From the NCBI GenBank assembly GCA_022824465.1, contig JAJDZV010000001.1, positions 1 to 64,000 on the forward strand: a stretch of DNA of 64,000 nucleotides, written 5' to 3'. The stretch is from Anaerolineae bacterium (GTDB lineage Bacteria > Chloroflexota > Anaerolineae > Aggregatilineales > Phototrophicaceae). The position numbers and the translations under genes were made by a program. A model generated the notes under the pieces. It made no database searches. It had not been told where the DNA came from and was given only the letters and a program-made list of their open reading frames with translations. Positions 34,277 to 43,340 of this stretch are shown here, piece by piece (positions within the stretch are counted from its first letter, which is position 1; each line of letters starts with the position of its first letter).

Positions 34277-35992
34277 TTAGCCGTCCATGCGATACCAGTC
34301 TTCGATATTCCACATTTCCGAATCCCAGCCGTTTATGTCCAAGCCGCCCAGCGTGTTGGAGAAGCCAGCCGCGGCTGTGGCGCGATAGACAAGCGGGATC
34401 AGCACTTGCTCTTGGACGAGTATGTCATTCAAGCGAATGACTACCTGCGCGCGCGCTTCCTCACCCGCTGTGCTGGTCAATTCGTCCAACGCAGCGTCAT
34501 AGTCCGCGTTGCAGAGACGGATGATATTGGAGCCGGTCCAGTTATTATCGGGCGTGGGCGCGTTGCCACAACGCATACCCGAGAGCTGGCTCTCCATATC
34601 GGGCGAGAACGAAAGCGTGGTGTACATCTGAACATCGGAGTAGAACTTGTAGAGTGTGTCCGGGCTGCCGGGGTCAGACCCGAAGAAGACCGACGCGCTG
34701 AGATTGCGCAGCTCGGTCTCGATGCCGATTTCGCTCCACCACTGCTTGATCAGCGCCTGCGTCTGTTGACGCACCGCGTTAGTCGACGTCTGGTATTGCA
34801 CGACCAAGGGATGCCCGTCGTATTCGCGAATGCCATCGCCATCGCTGTCGAGTACGCCGGCTTCGTCCAACATCGCGTTGGCGCCGGCAATGTCTTGCTC
34901 ACAAGGGTTGTTGGGCGAAACGTTGGAGGCAGGTCCATTGATGAAATTGCAGGACGCAAAGCCCTGAAAGCCGTAGAGCTGCGTGGCGAGTATATCGCGG
35001 TCGATGGCCAGGGACATCGCCTGCCGGATGGTCTTGTTGCTGAGGAAAGGATGGGGGTTGGAGCCATCTTCCATCCAAACGGAGCGGTCGGGATTGTCCG
35101 GATTGGCATCGGTGCCATTGATCCAGATAGTTTCTATCGCTTGCCCAAATACGCCAACAACCTGGCCTTGCCCAGCTTCAAGCATCGCGTCCAGCACTGC
35201 CGGAGAAATCTGCAAGTTCCAGGCGTAATCGGCTTCGCCCGTTTCCAGAACGGCGCGCGCGGCTGATTCGGCATCGCCGCCGCCTTTAAAGACCACACGG
35301 TCGAAGTAGGGCTTGCCTTCATCGGCGCCGTGGAAGTGCGGATTGCGGACATAAGTAACGACATCGTTGGGGCGGAAATCCTCGACCATGAAGGCGCCCG
35401 TGCCGATGGGTCCGAAATTCTGCTCGCTGCAAGCAGCCATCTCGGCGCCGAGGCACTCTTCGAATTGCGCTTTCTGCAGGATAGGCGTGCCCTGCGCCAC
35501 GAAGGGCAGGAAGGGATAGGGCTTGGGACCATCGAAAGTGATCGTTACCTGGTGCATGCCCATTGCGTCAACGCTGGCCACGCCATTAAATTCATCGCTT
35601 TGGACGCAGCCAGCTTCCGGATGCGTGCAGTATTGCCAGGTAAAGACGACGTCATCAGCGGTGAAGGGCGTGCCGTCCGACCAGAGCACATCGTCGCGCA
35701 GATTCCAGGTGATCGACGTAAGGTCTTCAGCGATGCCGCCGTTTTCAATCGTCGGAATCTCGGTCGCCAAAGTAGGCACCAAAGCGCCAGACGGGGCGAT
35801 ATTCGCCAGCGGTTCGAGAATGATCGCCGACGCGTCGGTGTCTTTGGAACCGCTGGAGAGATACGGATTCAAAATTGAAGCCGCCTGCCAATAGAGAATA
35901 GTGACTTCGTTCATGTCTTGCGCCATACCAACACCGCCGAAGAGGGTGCAGATGATGAACAAGACGGCCATCAAAGTAACTTTGAGTCGCAT
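34277..35992 (-). CDS. Peptide ABC transporter substrate-binding protein (family 5)
   Basis: About 571 residues. A signal peptide (LKVTLMAVLFIICTLFGGVGMAQD) precedes a family 5 binding protein. Typical segments are ILEPLANIAPSGALVPTLAT, WNLRDDVLWSDGTPFTADDVVFTW, IRQAMSLAIDRDILATQLY, and NDILVQEQVLIPLVYRA. It delivers oligopeptides or similar solutes to the DppB/C permeases downstream. The ATG at 35992 has AAAGGA about 6 bases upstream and is preferred to in-frame starts further up. The RAYT and three REPs sit between it and dppB. Confidence 0.93.
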   Translation of the reverse strand: MRLKVTLMAVLFIICTLFGGVGMAQDMNEVTILYWQAASILNPYLSSGSKDTDASAIILEPLANIAPSGALVPTLATEIPTIENGGIAEDLTSITWNLRDDVLWSDGTPFTADDVVFTWQYCTHPEAGCVQSDEFNGVASVDAMGMHQVTITFDGPKPYPFLPFVAQGTPILQKAQFEECLGAEMAACSEQNFGPIGTGAFMVEDFRPNDVVTYVRNPHFHGADEGKPYFDRVVFKGGGDAESAARAVLETGEADYAWNLQISPAVLDAMLEAGQGQVVGVFGQAIETIWINGTDANPDNPDRSVWMEDGSNPHPFLSNKTIRQAMSLAIDRDILATQLYGFQGFASCNFINGPASNVSPNNPCEQDIAGANAMLDEAGVLDSDGDGIREYDGHPLVVQYQTSTNAVRQQTQALIKQWWSEIGIETELRNLSASVFFGSDPGSPDTLYKFYSDVQMYTTLSFSPDMESQLSGMRCGNAPTPDNNWTGSNIIRLCNADYDAALDELTSTAGEEARAQVVIRLNDILVQEQVLIPLVYRATAAAGFSNTLGGLDINGWDSEMWNIEDWYRMDG

Positions 35993-36152
35993 TGTTATTC
36001 CTTTCTTCATCAGTCGTTTGCCAAGTTTGTGCATTTGGCAAGCCGATTATACACGAATCTGGTCGGAAATTACAAATCTAATCCCCGTTCGATTAACATC
36101 GGCGACTATGCGCGGCTTTGGCGCGGGCTGACAGCAGTTGTGCGATCTTGCT

Positions 36153-36860
36153 CTAGGCCTTGCGCCGCAGGAGGTTTATCACGATCGCCAGGATGACCTT
36201 GATCATGTAATAGACTGAGCGCAGGGGCGTGATTGACGACTGCCCGTGCCGCCGCGGCGTCATCGTCGCCGGGACTTCCATTTGGCGCAGACCCCGGCGA
36301 TGCAGAATGACGATGGCTTCGGGCTCAGGATAATCGTGCGGATAGATCCGGGCGAGCAGGCGAATAGCTTTACGGTTGTAGGCGGAACAGCCCGAAGTCG
36401 GGTCGGTGACGCGCTGGCGCGTGATCGCCGATAGCAGGCGCGCCAGGATGCCGCTGCCCAGCCGCCGGAGCCGTGGCGTGCCATAATCGCCGCGGGGACC
36501 GAGAAAGCGAGAGCCGATGACAACATCGACATCGCGCGCCGCAAGCCTCTCCAGCAAGACGCGATTGTTCTCGGGCGCATGTTGGCCATCGCCGTCGTTG
36601 CGCAGGACTATGTCGTAGTCGCGCGCCGCGGCAAACTGGAAGCCCGCTTGCACAGCGGCGCCAATGCCCACGTTATAAGGCAACTCTAGGATGTTCGCGC
36701 CCGCCTTCAGCGCCTGCGCGGATGTGTTGTCGCTTGAGCCATCGTTGACAACCAGGATATCGACCGCGGGCAAATGCGCAAGGATATCGCGCACCGTTCG
36801 GGCGATGTTCAGCTCCTCGTTGTAGGCGGGAAGAATGACGAGAATGCGCTCAGGTCGCAC
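36153..36860 (-). CDS. Family 2 glycosyltransferase (dolichol-phosphate-mannose-synthase type)
   Basis: 235 residues from a GTG with GGAGG 10 bases upstream. The GT-A signature is complete: ILVILPAYNEELNIARTV, DILVVNDGSSDNTSAQAL, DYDIVLRNDGDGQHAPE (DXD-like), VIGSRFLGPRG and VTDPTSGCSAYNRKAI. The C-terminus (SVYYMIKVILAIVINLLRRK) ends in a hydrophobic helix. Such enzymes charge lipid carriers with sugars for surface glycans. A longer reading frame upstream is only the antisense of the neighbouring gene. Divergent from the TIM-barrel gene. Confidence 0.93.
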   Translation of the reverse strand: MRPERILVILPAYNEELNIARTVRDILAHLPAVDILVVNDGSSDNTSAQALKAGANILELPYNVGIGAAVQAGFQFAAARDYDIVLRNDGDGQHAPENNRVLLERLAARDVDVVIGSRFLGPRGDYGTPRLRRLGSGILARLLSAITRQRVTDPTSGCSAYNRKAIRLLARIYPHDYPEPEAIVILHRRGLRQMEVPATMTPRRHGQSSITPLRSVYYMIKVILAIVINLLRRKA

Positions 36861-37079
36861 GTGGCGATAGCCTCCGCTGGCAGGCGCCTGTATTCGACAA
36901 GCGCGCGCGCCTAAAGTCAAGTCTCGCTGGCCTTGGCGATAAAGCGTATCGGCGGCGTCAGCGGCTGTTGCTTTGACGGTATAGACTAGTGTAAGCTCTT
37001 GGCGGGGTAGATCGCTCGCGCGAAGGCAGCGCTCGAACAGCGCAGATTTAGCGCCTGGCAAAGAAGAGAGAGACAAGTT

Positions 37080-37886
37080 ATGGCCGATCAAGTCGCGTTG
37101 AGCGCAGGCGCGGGAAACTTTCGCCAATGCCTGGCTTTGGCGCGCAAGCGCGGGCTTGGCATTGAATTGACGGCATTTTCGCTGCCGCAGGCGCTTGATG
37201 GCGAGTGGCGCGCGCTGGATAAAGAATACCGAGCCGCGCTGGCTGACGCGCCTGGACCCCTGAGCCTGCACGGTCCCTTCATGGACTTGGTCTCGGGCAG
37301 CCCGGACGAGCGCATCAATATGGTGACCTACGGACGCTATGAGCATGTGATCCGCATCGCCTCGGGCTTGGGCGCCGGCCAGGTCGTCTTTCACGCCAAT
37401 TATATCGGTTTGCTGCACAACGACTTCTATCGCCGCGGCTGGCATCAGCGAAACGTCGACTTCTGGGGCTCGCTGGGCGATTACGCCAAAGCCTACGACG
37501 TGACGGTCGCCATCGAAAACATGTGGGAATACGATCCGACCATCATCGGCAATCTACTGCGTGAACTGGATCATCCCCATCTGAAAGCCTGCATAGACGT
37601 CGGGCACGCCTATCTCTTCTCCGATCCCGATGTAAGTTTTGACGACTGGCTCGACGCCTTGCGCCCCTGGATCATTGAATTGCATCTCAACAACAACAAC
37701 GGCGTGATGGACGAACATTACGGCTTCGACTGGGAGCGCGGCGTCCTGGATTACGCCGAGATCCTGCCCAAGCTGCGCGAATTGCCGACCGATCCCGTTA
37801 TGGTGCTGGAAATGGACCGCGTGGAAGATATGAAGAGCAGCCTGCGCTATTTCGCGCTTGATGGCGCCGCGCGGTCCGACGGCTAG
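37080..37886 (+). CDS. Sugar phosphate isomerase/epimerase family TIM-barrel protein
   Basis: 268 residues of the xylose-isomerase-like/AP-endonuclease-2 fold. Metal-site features are visible: LHGPFMDLVSGSPD early, VVFHANY, VAIENMWEYDP (Glu), KACIDVGHAYLFSD (Asp/His), IELHLNNNNG (His) and VLEMDRVEDM (Glu). Such proteins isomerise sugars or act on inositols, among other reactions; the activity here is unknown. No linked sugar operon. It probably stands alone on the plus strand. Confidence 0.85.
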   Translation: MADQVALSAGAGNFRQCLALARKRGLGIELTAFSLPQALDGEWRALDKEYRAALADAPGPLSLHGPFMDLVSGSPDERINMVTYGRYEHVIRIASGLGAGQVVFHANYIGLLHNDFYRRGWHQRNVDFWGSLGDYAKAYDVTVAIENMWEYDPTIIGNLLRELDHPHLKACIDVGHAYLFSDPDVSFDDWLDALRPWIIELHLNNNNGVMDEHYGFDWERGVLDYAEILPKLRELPTDPVMVLEMDRVEDMKSSLRYFALDGAARSDG

Positions 37887-37910
37887 GGCGACGGGCCGCG
37901 CTGCCTGGGC

Positions 37911-39167
37911 TCAGTTGTCGCTCGCCTCGTCGAGAGCCGCGCGCCCGGCAAAGGTCGGATCGCACTGCGGGATGACCGTCTCAATATCGGCGGCGAATTG
38001 CAAATAATTGCCCTCAATGGCAAGCCGCAAGCCGGGTTTCAGATAGTTAAGCGCGCGCGCGCAATTGCCCAGCAGAATCTGCGAGAAGCCCGCCCAATAG
38101 TAGTGCTGCGGGTTGACGCTGCCCAAGTCAATCGCTTTCTCAAACGAGAGCGACGCCTCCTCGATCGAGCCCAGTTTATTCTGCATATAGCCGAGCCAGA
38201 ACTGGCAGTTCAGGTGGTCGGGGTTGAAGTCAACGCAATCCTGCAGGTAACGCTGCGCCTGCGCCGGGTTGCCGTAAGCGCCCCAATGCCCCTTGCCGGT
38301 GAGCAGGAGCGCAGCCTCGTTGCGCGGATCGGCCTCAAGCACATCGCTGAGGAAATCCAGCGCGATGTCGTAGTTGCGCAGGTTGCTCTCCAGTATGGCG
38401 ATGTCCAGGGCGAAGAGGTTCATATTGTCAGCCATGCCGTAGGCGGTCTGGAAGTCTTCGCGAGCGCCGGCGTAATCGTAGCGGTACTCTTGCCGGATCA
38501 AGCCGCGCGCGCGATAGGCTTCGGGGCTATTCGGGTCGGCGTCCAGCAGGGAGTCCACCAGCGCTTCGCCGCGTTCCGCCTGTCCCAGGCTGAGATAAAT
38601 CTCGGACAGGTAGGCTTGCGCGCGGCTATGGTCAGGATCGAGCTCCAGGGCGTGCAGGGCGCTTGTCAACGCTTCCGTGGCTCGCCGATCCCAATCCAGC
38701 GCCCAAGCGTGAATCGCCCAGCCATCAGGGTTAAAGGGGTCGGCGTTGATCGCCCGTTCGGCAAAGCTGGTCGCTTCGCGGTAGCGGCTGCTGTTGATCA
38801 AACCAAGGGCGATGCGGCGATAGATTTCGACGGAGTTCGGCAGCGACGGCGCGATCTCCCGATAGAGCTCGGTGGCAGCGCCAAGCGCGCCCTGTCGCCA
38901 GTAGTTGTCCGCTTCGATGAGTTGGTTCTGGGGATCGATGGTCGGCGTGGGCTCGGGCACGGCCATGGTCGCCGCGCGGTCTTCCAACTGGCCGATCGCC
39001 TCATTGAAGGCTTGCTGCACGACCGGCGCAAATGTCTCGCGATTGAGCAAGATGCCGATGCCGACGCCGATCAGGGCGAACATGAACAGATAAAATGTCA
39101 GCCGGCGGCAGCCGATAATGCTGCGCCGCTGAACCCCGCGATATTTTTTTGGCGTTCGGATCTGCAC
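37911..39167 (-). CDS. Membrane-anchored TPR protein
   Basis: 418 residues. A basic N-terminus and one hydrophobic helix (LTFYLFMFALIGVGIGILL, about 23-43) are followed by a spacer and eight or more tetratricopeptide units, for example AIHAWALDWDRRATEALTSA and QAYLSEIYLSLGQAERGEAL. The TPR part should face outside the membrane, given the basic side before the helix. TPR proteins scaffold other proteins; no partner is apparent. It starts at GTG. The HAD gene follows the same direction about 30 bases upstream. Confidence 0.85.
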   Translation of the reverse strand: MQIRTPKKYRGVQRRSIIGCRRLTFYLFMFALIGVGIGILLNRETFAPVVQQAFNEAIGQLEDRAATMAVPEPTPTIDPQNQLIEADNYWRQGALGAATELYREIAPSLPNSVEIYRRIALGLINSSRYREATSFAERAINADPFNPDGWAIHAWALDWDRRATEALTSALHALELDPDHSRAQAYLSEIYLSLGQAERGEALVDSLLDADPNSPEAYRARGLIRQEYRYDYAGAREDFQTAYGMADNMNLFALDIAILESNLRNYDIALDFLSDVLEADPRNEAALLLTGKGHWGAYGNPAQAQRYLQDCVDFNPDHLNCQFWLGYMQNKLGSIEEASLSFEKAIDLGSVNPQHYYWAGFSQILLGNCARALNYLKPGLRLAIEGNYLQFAADIETVIPQCDPTFAGRAALDEASDN

Positions 39168-39200
39168 CTGCTGCCTCAGCCAGACTTGCCTGCTTCCAGC

Positions 39201-39878
39201 TTACCCCAAAACGCGCGCCAGAAACCCGCTGAGATCATCCAGCAAGTAATCCGGCTTGCTGTCTGCCAGGCTTTCGCGCTTGGCATAGCCGGTGCAGACG
39301 GCGACGGCGACAGCGTCAATGGCGCGAGCGGCCTCAACATCAGCCGGCGTATCGCCGATGACGAAGATATCGGCGCCATTGAGACGCCGTCCGAGACGGT
39401 CGCTCGCTCGTTCCCGCGCCAGCCGCGTCAGGTCGGCGCGCTCGGGCGATTCGTTGCCGAAGGCGCCAACAAGAAACCAGCGCGGTTGAAAGCCGGCCAT
39501 CTCCAGCTTGATCGCCGCGGTCAATGATGTATTGCCGCTAACCAAGCCGACAAGCGCGTCCTGCCGTTCCCGCAGGATCTGCACAAGATTCATCGCATGG
39601 GCGACCGGCTCGGCGGTATAGTCAGCGCGAATCGCATTCATGTGCCGCGCCATGACCGCTTCATACTCGTCGATCTCGCGCCCGATAGCGGCCGAGGAGT
39701 AACCGAGCGGCGCCAGCAGATCAGCCAGGATGCCCCAGTCGGTCTTGCCGCCGAAGACGTGGTTGTCCAGGTCGCCGGTCGCGCCAAAGCATTCGAGCAT
39801 GGCGCGGCGTTTGGCTTCCCGGCCGATGCCGCGGCTGACCAACAGTGTGCCGTCAATATCGAAGAGGACGACTTTCAC
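39201..39878 (-). CDS. HAD-superfamily phosphatase (phosphoglycolate-phosphatase-like)
   Basis: 225 residues from a GTG. HAD motifs in order: motif I VVLFDIDGTLL with the nucleophile Asp, motif II VGLVSGNTSLT, a lysine-bearing helix around AAIKLEMAGF, and motif III FVIGDTPADVEAAR. The cap is alpha-helical, placing it with phosphoglycolate phosphatases and related enzymes. Substrate not predictable. The ribosome site is a G-rich tract only. Leftward, upstream of the TPR gene. Confidence 0.9.
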   Translation of the reverse strand: MKVVLFDIDGTLLVSRGIGREAKRRAMLECFGATGDLDNHVFGGKTDWGILADLLAPLGYSSAAIGREIDEYEAVMARHMNAIRADYTAEPVAHAMNLVQILRERQDALVGLVSGNTSLTAAIKLEMAGFQPRWFLVGAFGNESPERADLTRLARERASDRLGRRLNGADIFVIGDTPADVEAARAIDAVAVAVCTGYAKRESLADSKPDYLLDDLSGFLARVLG

Positions 39879-39917
39879 CCCCCACCCCCAGTCCCAATCT
39901 CGTCCCGGTGGTTTACG

Positions 39918-39942
39918 GTAGGGGCGACTTGGCGAGTCACCC
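39918..39942. repeat. Degenerate REP palindrome
   Basis: GTAG then GGGCGACTT GGC GAGTCACCC: same family as the RAYT-flanking copies, with two imperfect positions in the arms. Located between the HAD and DUF1330 genes. Confidence 0.6.
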
Positions 39943-39964
39943 ACTCACCGATACCGAGCTTTAA

Positions 39965-40255
39965 CTATTGCAGCCCTTCCACGACGATGAAGGAGGCCTC
40001 GGCGGCGCCTTGGCGCACTCTGATCGCCGCTTGGTACTCAGCCGAGGCGTACATGCGGCGCGCGGCGTCGATGCTGTCGAACTTGACCACCACGATGCGC
40101 TCGGGCGAGTCCGGACCTTCGAGCACGAGTTTCTCTCCACCGCGGACGACGAACTGCCCGCCATATTTCTCGAGGATCGCGGGCGTGAGCTTCATGTACG
40201 CCTGATATTGCTGCATGTCGGTCACATTGGCGCGCACGATCAAGTATGCGGGCAT
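39965..40255 (-). CDS. DUF1330 family protein
   Basis: 96 residues with the ferredoxin-like dimeric alpha/beta-barrel pattern of DUF1330: AYLIVRANVTDMQQYQAYMK, KYGGQFVVRGGEKLVLEG, RIVVVKFDSIDAARRMYAS and AEYQAAIRVRQGAAEASFIVVEGL. No enzyme activity is established for the family. GAGGAG lies 5 bases before the ATG. Divergent from the selC region. Confidence 0.9.
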   Translation of the reverse strand: MPAYLIVRANVTDMQQYQAYMKLTPAILEKYGGQFVVRGGEKLVLEGPDSPERIVVVKFDSIDAARRMYASAEYQAAIRVRQGAAEASFIVVEGLQ

Positions 40256-40376
40256 GGCGCTCTCCTCGTTTATTGTAACGGCATTTGTGTGCCGGCAATG
40301 ATAGCGGCGATGGCGGCGGGGATACAGGGCGTTTGCCCCCACCCTAATTCCCTCGCCCCAAAATGAGGGAGGGACT

Positions 40377-40405
40377 TTGACCGACACGGATTGAAGGACT
40401 ATAAT
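40377..40405 (+). promoter_or_regulatory. Promoter of the selenocysteine tRNA gene
   Basis: TTGACC (40377-40382), a 17-base spacer, and a perfect TATAAT (40400-40405). Transcription would start about 8-13 bases downstream, just ahead of the tRNA at 40419. One of the clearest sigma-70 promoters in the window. Confidence 0.85.
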
Positions 40406-40418
40406 CGCTGGGCGTCGA

Positions 40419-40514
40419 GGGGGTGGATGTGTCCCGGTGGATGCCCCGGTCTTCAAAACCGGTGGGCGGTTGCGCAGAGCAGGCGCTGGTGGGTTCGACT
40501 CCCATGCACTCCCG
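40419..40514 (+). tRNA. selC: tRNA-Sec (anticodon TCA), selC
   Basis: A 96-base tRNA with the features of bacterial tRNA-Sec. The anticodon arm is CCGGT CTTCAAA ACCGG, with TCA at 40453-40455 reading UGA. The D-stem has six pairs (GTGTCC/GGATGC) around a 4-base loop. A long variable arm (GGCGGTTGC/GCAGGCGCT) surrounds a 5-base loop. The T arm is GTGGG TTCGACT CCCAT. The 8-base acceptor arm GGGGGTGG/GCACTCCC pairs at seven of eight positions (G-G at the last), with discriminator G; CCA is not encoded. It decodes UGA as selenocysteine with SelB, and its own promoter and terminator flank it. selA, selB and selD are not in the window. Confidence 0.93.
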
Positions 40515-40560
40515 ACGGTTTGACATTTCCCAAGATGTCTGATCGAATAGTTGGATCTCT

Positions 40561-40589
40561 GCGCGAGCCATGTGGTTCGCGCGTTTTTT
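40561..40589 (+). terminator. Rho-independent terminator after selC
   Basis: GCGCGAGCC (40561-40569) pairs with GGTTCGCGC (40574-40582) around ATGT: nine pairs with one wobble, then G and six T. It isolates selC from the DUF262 gene 24 bases further on. Confidence 0.88.
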
Positions 40590-40613
40590 GATCTGTAATT
40601 TGGAGCTGCGCAC

Positions 40614-42536
40614 ATGCCCACAATTCGACAAGCCGTTGATATTGATATCTGGTCCGTTAGCAAGCTGATGGATGCCGTTTCCAACAGCCCGGCGGGCAAA
40701 AACAAAGTAACGATACCCGAGTTTCAGCGTCGGCTGGAATGGAGCAATTCGACGCGCAAAGGACTAATCGATTCAATTAAGCGGGGCTTTCCATTTGGTT
40801 CCATTCTGGTTTTCGAGGATGTCGCGCGCGGGCAGGCGGCCGGCGACGGCAAGCGATATTACAACCTAATCGACGGTCTACAGCGTACTCAGGCGCTTAA
40901 GAGCTACGTGGAATATCAGAATGGCTACTTTACGCGCGCCGACCTGGATGATGAATTCGTCGACGCCGTCACTGCCTGCCTGGGCAAGGTATCGGATGAA
41001 TACAAAGATAGGGTCCGGCAGACAATTGTCGACTGGGTGAAGGCGCAAGAGAGCTATGACGCAAGAGATGGATGGCGGACAGGAAGCCTCGTTGAGGCGA
41101 TGATTGAAAAAGTGCTTCGCTTTTCACCGGATTCCAGCCTCTACCGCGACACATATTTTGAGTTAAATCGCAATCAAGACCTAATCCGACGACTTGGCGG
41201 ATTCCTGGACAATGTGAGCAACGAAGTCAAGCTAGTGCTTGATGCGAAAATACCGGTGCTCGTCTATAGCGGGCCTTCGTCGGAGCTTCCGACCGTGTTC
41301 GAATTGCTCAATTCCAAAGGTACTGTTCTAAGCCGCTATGAGATCTATGCGGCGCAATGGATCGATTGCCGACAACAGATAATGAACGCTGACGTCATTG
41401 ATGCCATCTGGAAGAAATACGAGGCTCTGGAAGATGAAGGATTCACCCTGGACGTTTCGGAAGAAGCGCCCGATGAAGCATCGCGTCGAAAACGGCAGTA
41501 CAGTCTGTTTGACTATCTTTTCGGCTTGGGACAGTTCCTCGCGGACAAGTTCCCGCGGCTCTTCAAACCGGTCAAGGACGACCGACCGAGTTCCGTCGGC
41601 TTCAATCTATTGACCGCTTGCCTCGGATTGCATGTGAAAGATATGGCGCAACTGCCAGAAGAAATCGGCGAACTTGCGTGGTCGGATTTGGAACATTGCC
41701 TTCTTGAGTCAACCCGCTTCGTAGACAACATTCTCAAACCCATTACCTCCGCGCCACAGGTCGGGCGCAAACGAAGTCCGATCTACCACAGCGAAATGAT
41801 GATCATTTCGATGATAGCGACCGCCTTCCAGGTAAAGTTCGGCAGGCGCGATCTCACAGAGAACGATGACTGGCGCATTGATCGGCGCAAGCTCAAGAAC
41901 AAACTGCCCATGTTCTATCTCTACGAGATTCTGCATGACGACTGGCGCGGCTCAGGCGATAGCAAGCTTCACGATGCAGTCAGGAACCTTCACTACGTAG
42001 ACGCCCTGCCGCCCACAACGCAACGGTGGGAGCAAGTGCTGGACGACTGGTATGCCGACAGCCAAGTCAACCTGGTTCACACCAAGGGCGCGAAACGCCA
42101 TATCCGAGATTCACGCCCCGAGTATCTATTGTTGAAATACATTTTCGTCGAAGCGATAGAGAAGGCAAAATCCTATCATGTGGAGCACATAGTGCCGGTC
42201 GAGGTTCTACAATCGCAAATGGGCGAAGACGACAAATGGCCCATAAACACGATCGGCAATCTGGCTTTGCTTGAGCGCGCAGGTGAGTTAAGGTCGAATG
42301 TTCAAACCTTTGCTGTGATGCTGCAAGACAAGCGGCGGCGCGGAGAGATCTCCGGCGAAGAGCAGGCTAGCCAACTTCGTGAATTTGAGCGGCGATTGCA
42401 GTGTCCCGCGCGACTCCTGCCCAATCCCCTCAACAAAGACAGCTATGAAGGATTTCTGAGGCAACGCTTCAAACTCCTCAAAGCCGAATTCCTCACCGTC
42501 TGGCGCGAGCACATCCCACCCGACCCGCAGACTTAA
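40614..42536 (+). CDS. DUF262/DUF1524 (GmrSD-like) nuclease
   Basis: 640 residues. The N-terminal DUF262 domain shows IPEFQRRLEWS (34-44), the KRGFPFGSIL segment and DGLQRTQAL (87-95, the family DGQQR nucleotide-binding motif). The C-terminal DUF1524 part has an HNH-type site, HVEHIVP near 522-528, with TIGNLALLE following. In GmrSD-type type IV systems the DUF262 part binds or hydrolyses NTP and the HNH part cuts modified phage DNA. Whether this protein does so is inference. It lies just after selC, a frequent integration site for islands. GGAG lies 8 bases before the ATG. Confidence 0.9.
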   Translation: MPTIRQAVDIDIWSVSKLMDAVSNSPAGKNKVTIPEFQRRLEWSNSTRKGLIDSIKRGFPFGSILVFEDVARGQAAGDGKRYYNLIDGLQRTQALKSYVEYQNGYFTRADLDDEFVDAVTACLGKVSDEYKDRVRQTIVDWVKAQESYDARDGWRTGSLVEAMIEKVLRFSPDSSLYRDTYFELNRNQDLIRRLGGFLDNVSNEVKLVLDAKIPVLVYSGPSSELPTVFELLNSKGTVLSRYEIYAAQWIDCRQQIMNADVIDAIWKKYEALEDEGFTLDVSEEAPDEASRRKRQYSLFDYLFGLGQFLADKFPRLFKPVKDDRPSSVGFNLLTACLGLHVKDMAQLPEEIGELAWSDLEHCLLESTRFVDNILKPITSAPQVGRKRSPIYHSEMMIISMIATAFQVKFGRRDLTENDDWRIDRRKLKNKLPMFYLYEILHDDWRGSGDSKLHDAVRNLHYVDALPPTTQRWEQVLDDWYADSQVNLVHTKGAKRHIRDSRPEYLLLKYIFVEAIEKAKSYHVEHIVPVEVLQSQMGEDDKWPINTIGNLALLERAGELRSNVQTFAVMLQDKRRRGEISGEEQASQLREFERRLQCPARLLPNPLNKDSYEGFLRQRFKLLKAEFLTVWREHIPPDPQT

Positions 42537-43153
42537 CCCCGCCTACCCCAGCGCGGAATTAACCGCCACAGCAGCCGCTGAACCCGCAGAATCAGCAGGT
42601 AGCCCTGCGTCTCGCTGTGATTGTCGTAGTCGCGGCCGCCGCCGCTGCGCAGGTAGTAGCTCAGATCGGCGATGGCTTCGTCATATTTGAACTGCGCCGC
42701 CCTTATGCGCCCGCGCGCTTCGTATGCCGCCTTGAGCTCCGGATTCAGCTTCAGCGCCCGCGTCAAGTCAGCCTCAGCCTCGGCGCGCCGGCGGCTGGCT
42801 TCGTAGGCCAAGGCGCGATTGAAGTGCGCGTTGTCATACTCCGGCTCAATGTGAATTGCCATCGTGAAGTCGTTGATCGCGCCAGTGATATCGCGTCGAG
42901 CGCGCCGAATCTTGCCTCGCTCGTTGTAGGCGGCCGCCATATATGGTTCGGCTTCCAGGGCGCTGTTGACGCTCGCCTCGGCGTCGATCAGTCTTCCGAG
43001 CGCCGCCAAAGCCTCCGCCCGGCAAAGATGCGCCGCCGGCAGATCGCCCAAGCCGAGCTTGATGGCGCTATCGAACAACGCGACCGCGCCCTCCAGATCG
43101 CCAGCATCCAACTGCCGCAAGCCTTGCTCGAAGTAATTGTCGCGCCCTTCCAT
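42533..43153 (-). CDS. TPR repeat protein
   Basis: 206 residues from the ATG that begins MEGRDNYFEQGLRQLDAGDLEGA. At least five TPR units are visible, for example AYNERGKIRRARRDITGAIND, AHFNRALAYEASRRRAEAEAD and AYEARGRIRAAQFKYDEAIAD. No signal or membrane segment, so cytosolic. Its stop shares TTAA with the stop of the DUF262 gene (convergent, four-base overlap). A longer upstream frame is possible but reads poorly. Function: protein-protein scaffold, partner unknown. Confidence 0.85.
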   Translation of the reverse strand: MEGRDNYFEQGLRQLDAGDLEGAVALFDSAIKLGLGDLPAAHLCRAEALAALGRLIDAEASVNSALEAEPYMAAAYNERGKIRRARRDITGAINDFTMAIHIEPEYDNAHFNRALAYEASRRRAEAEADLTRALKLNPELKAAYEARGRIRAAQFKYDEAIADLSYYLRSGGGRDYDNHSETQGYLLILRVQRLLWRLIPRWGRRG

Positions 43154-43340
43154 CGGCACTCCGTATCCCTCGGCCGCATGACGCCACCCGCATTCAAATA
43201 TACCAGCAGTTGGCGCTCCCATGATCTTCGCGAGCGCAAAGTCCGCCAGCGGCATTGGACAAGCCGCCCCGCGCTATTTCAAGTTTAGCGCGGGTCTGCT
43301 ACGATGTGGCGCAACGCCCGCTAGCAGTCCGGAGCTGACA

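Noticed and set aside
36861-37445. N-terminal extension of the glycosyltransferase at 36153-36860
   Set aside because: It is antisense to the TIM-barrel gene, and a GTG with GGAGG fits the true start.
37998-39527. Long plus-strand open frame of 509 codons
   Set aside because: It is the antisense of the TPR and HAD genes, which have clear domains, signal helix and motifs on the minus strand.
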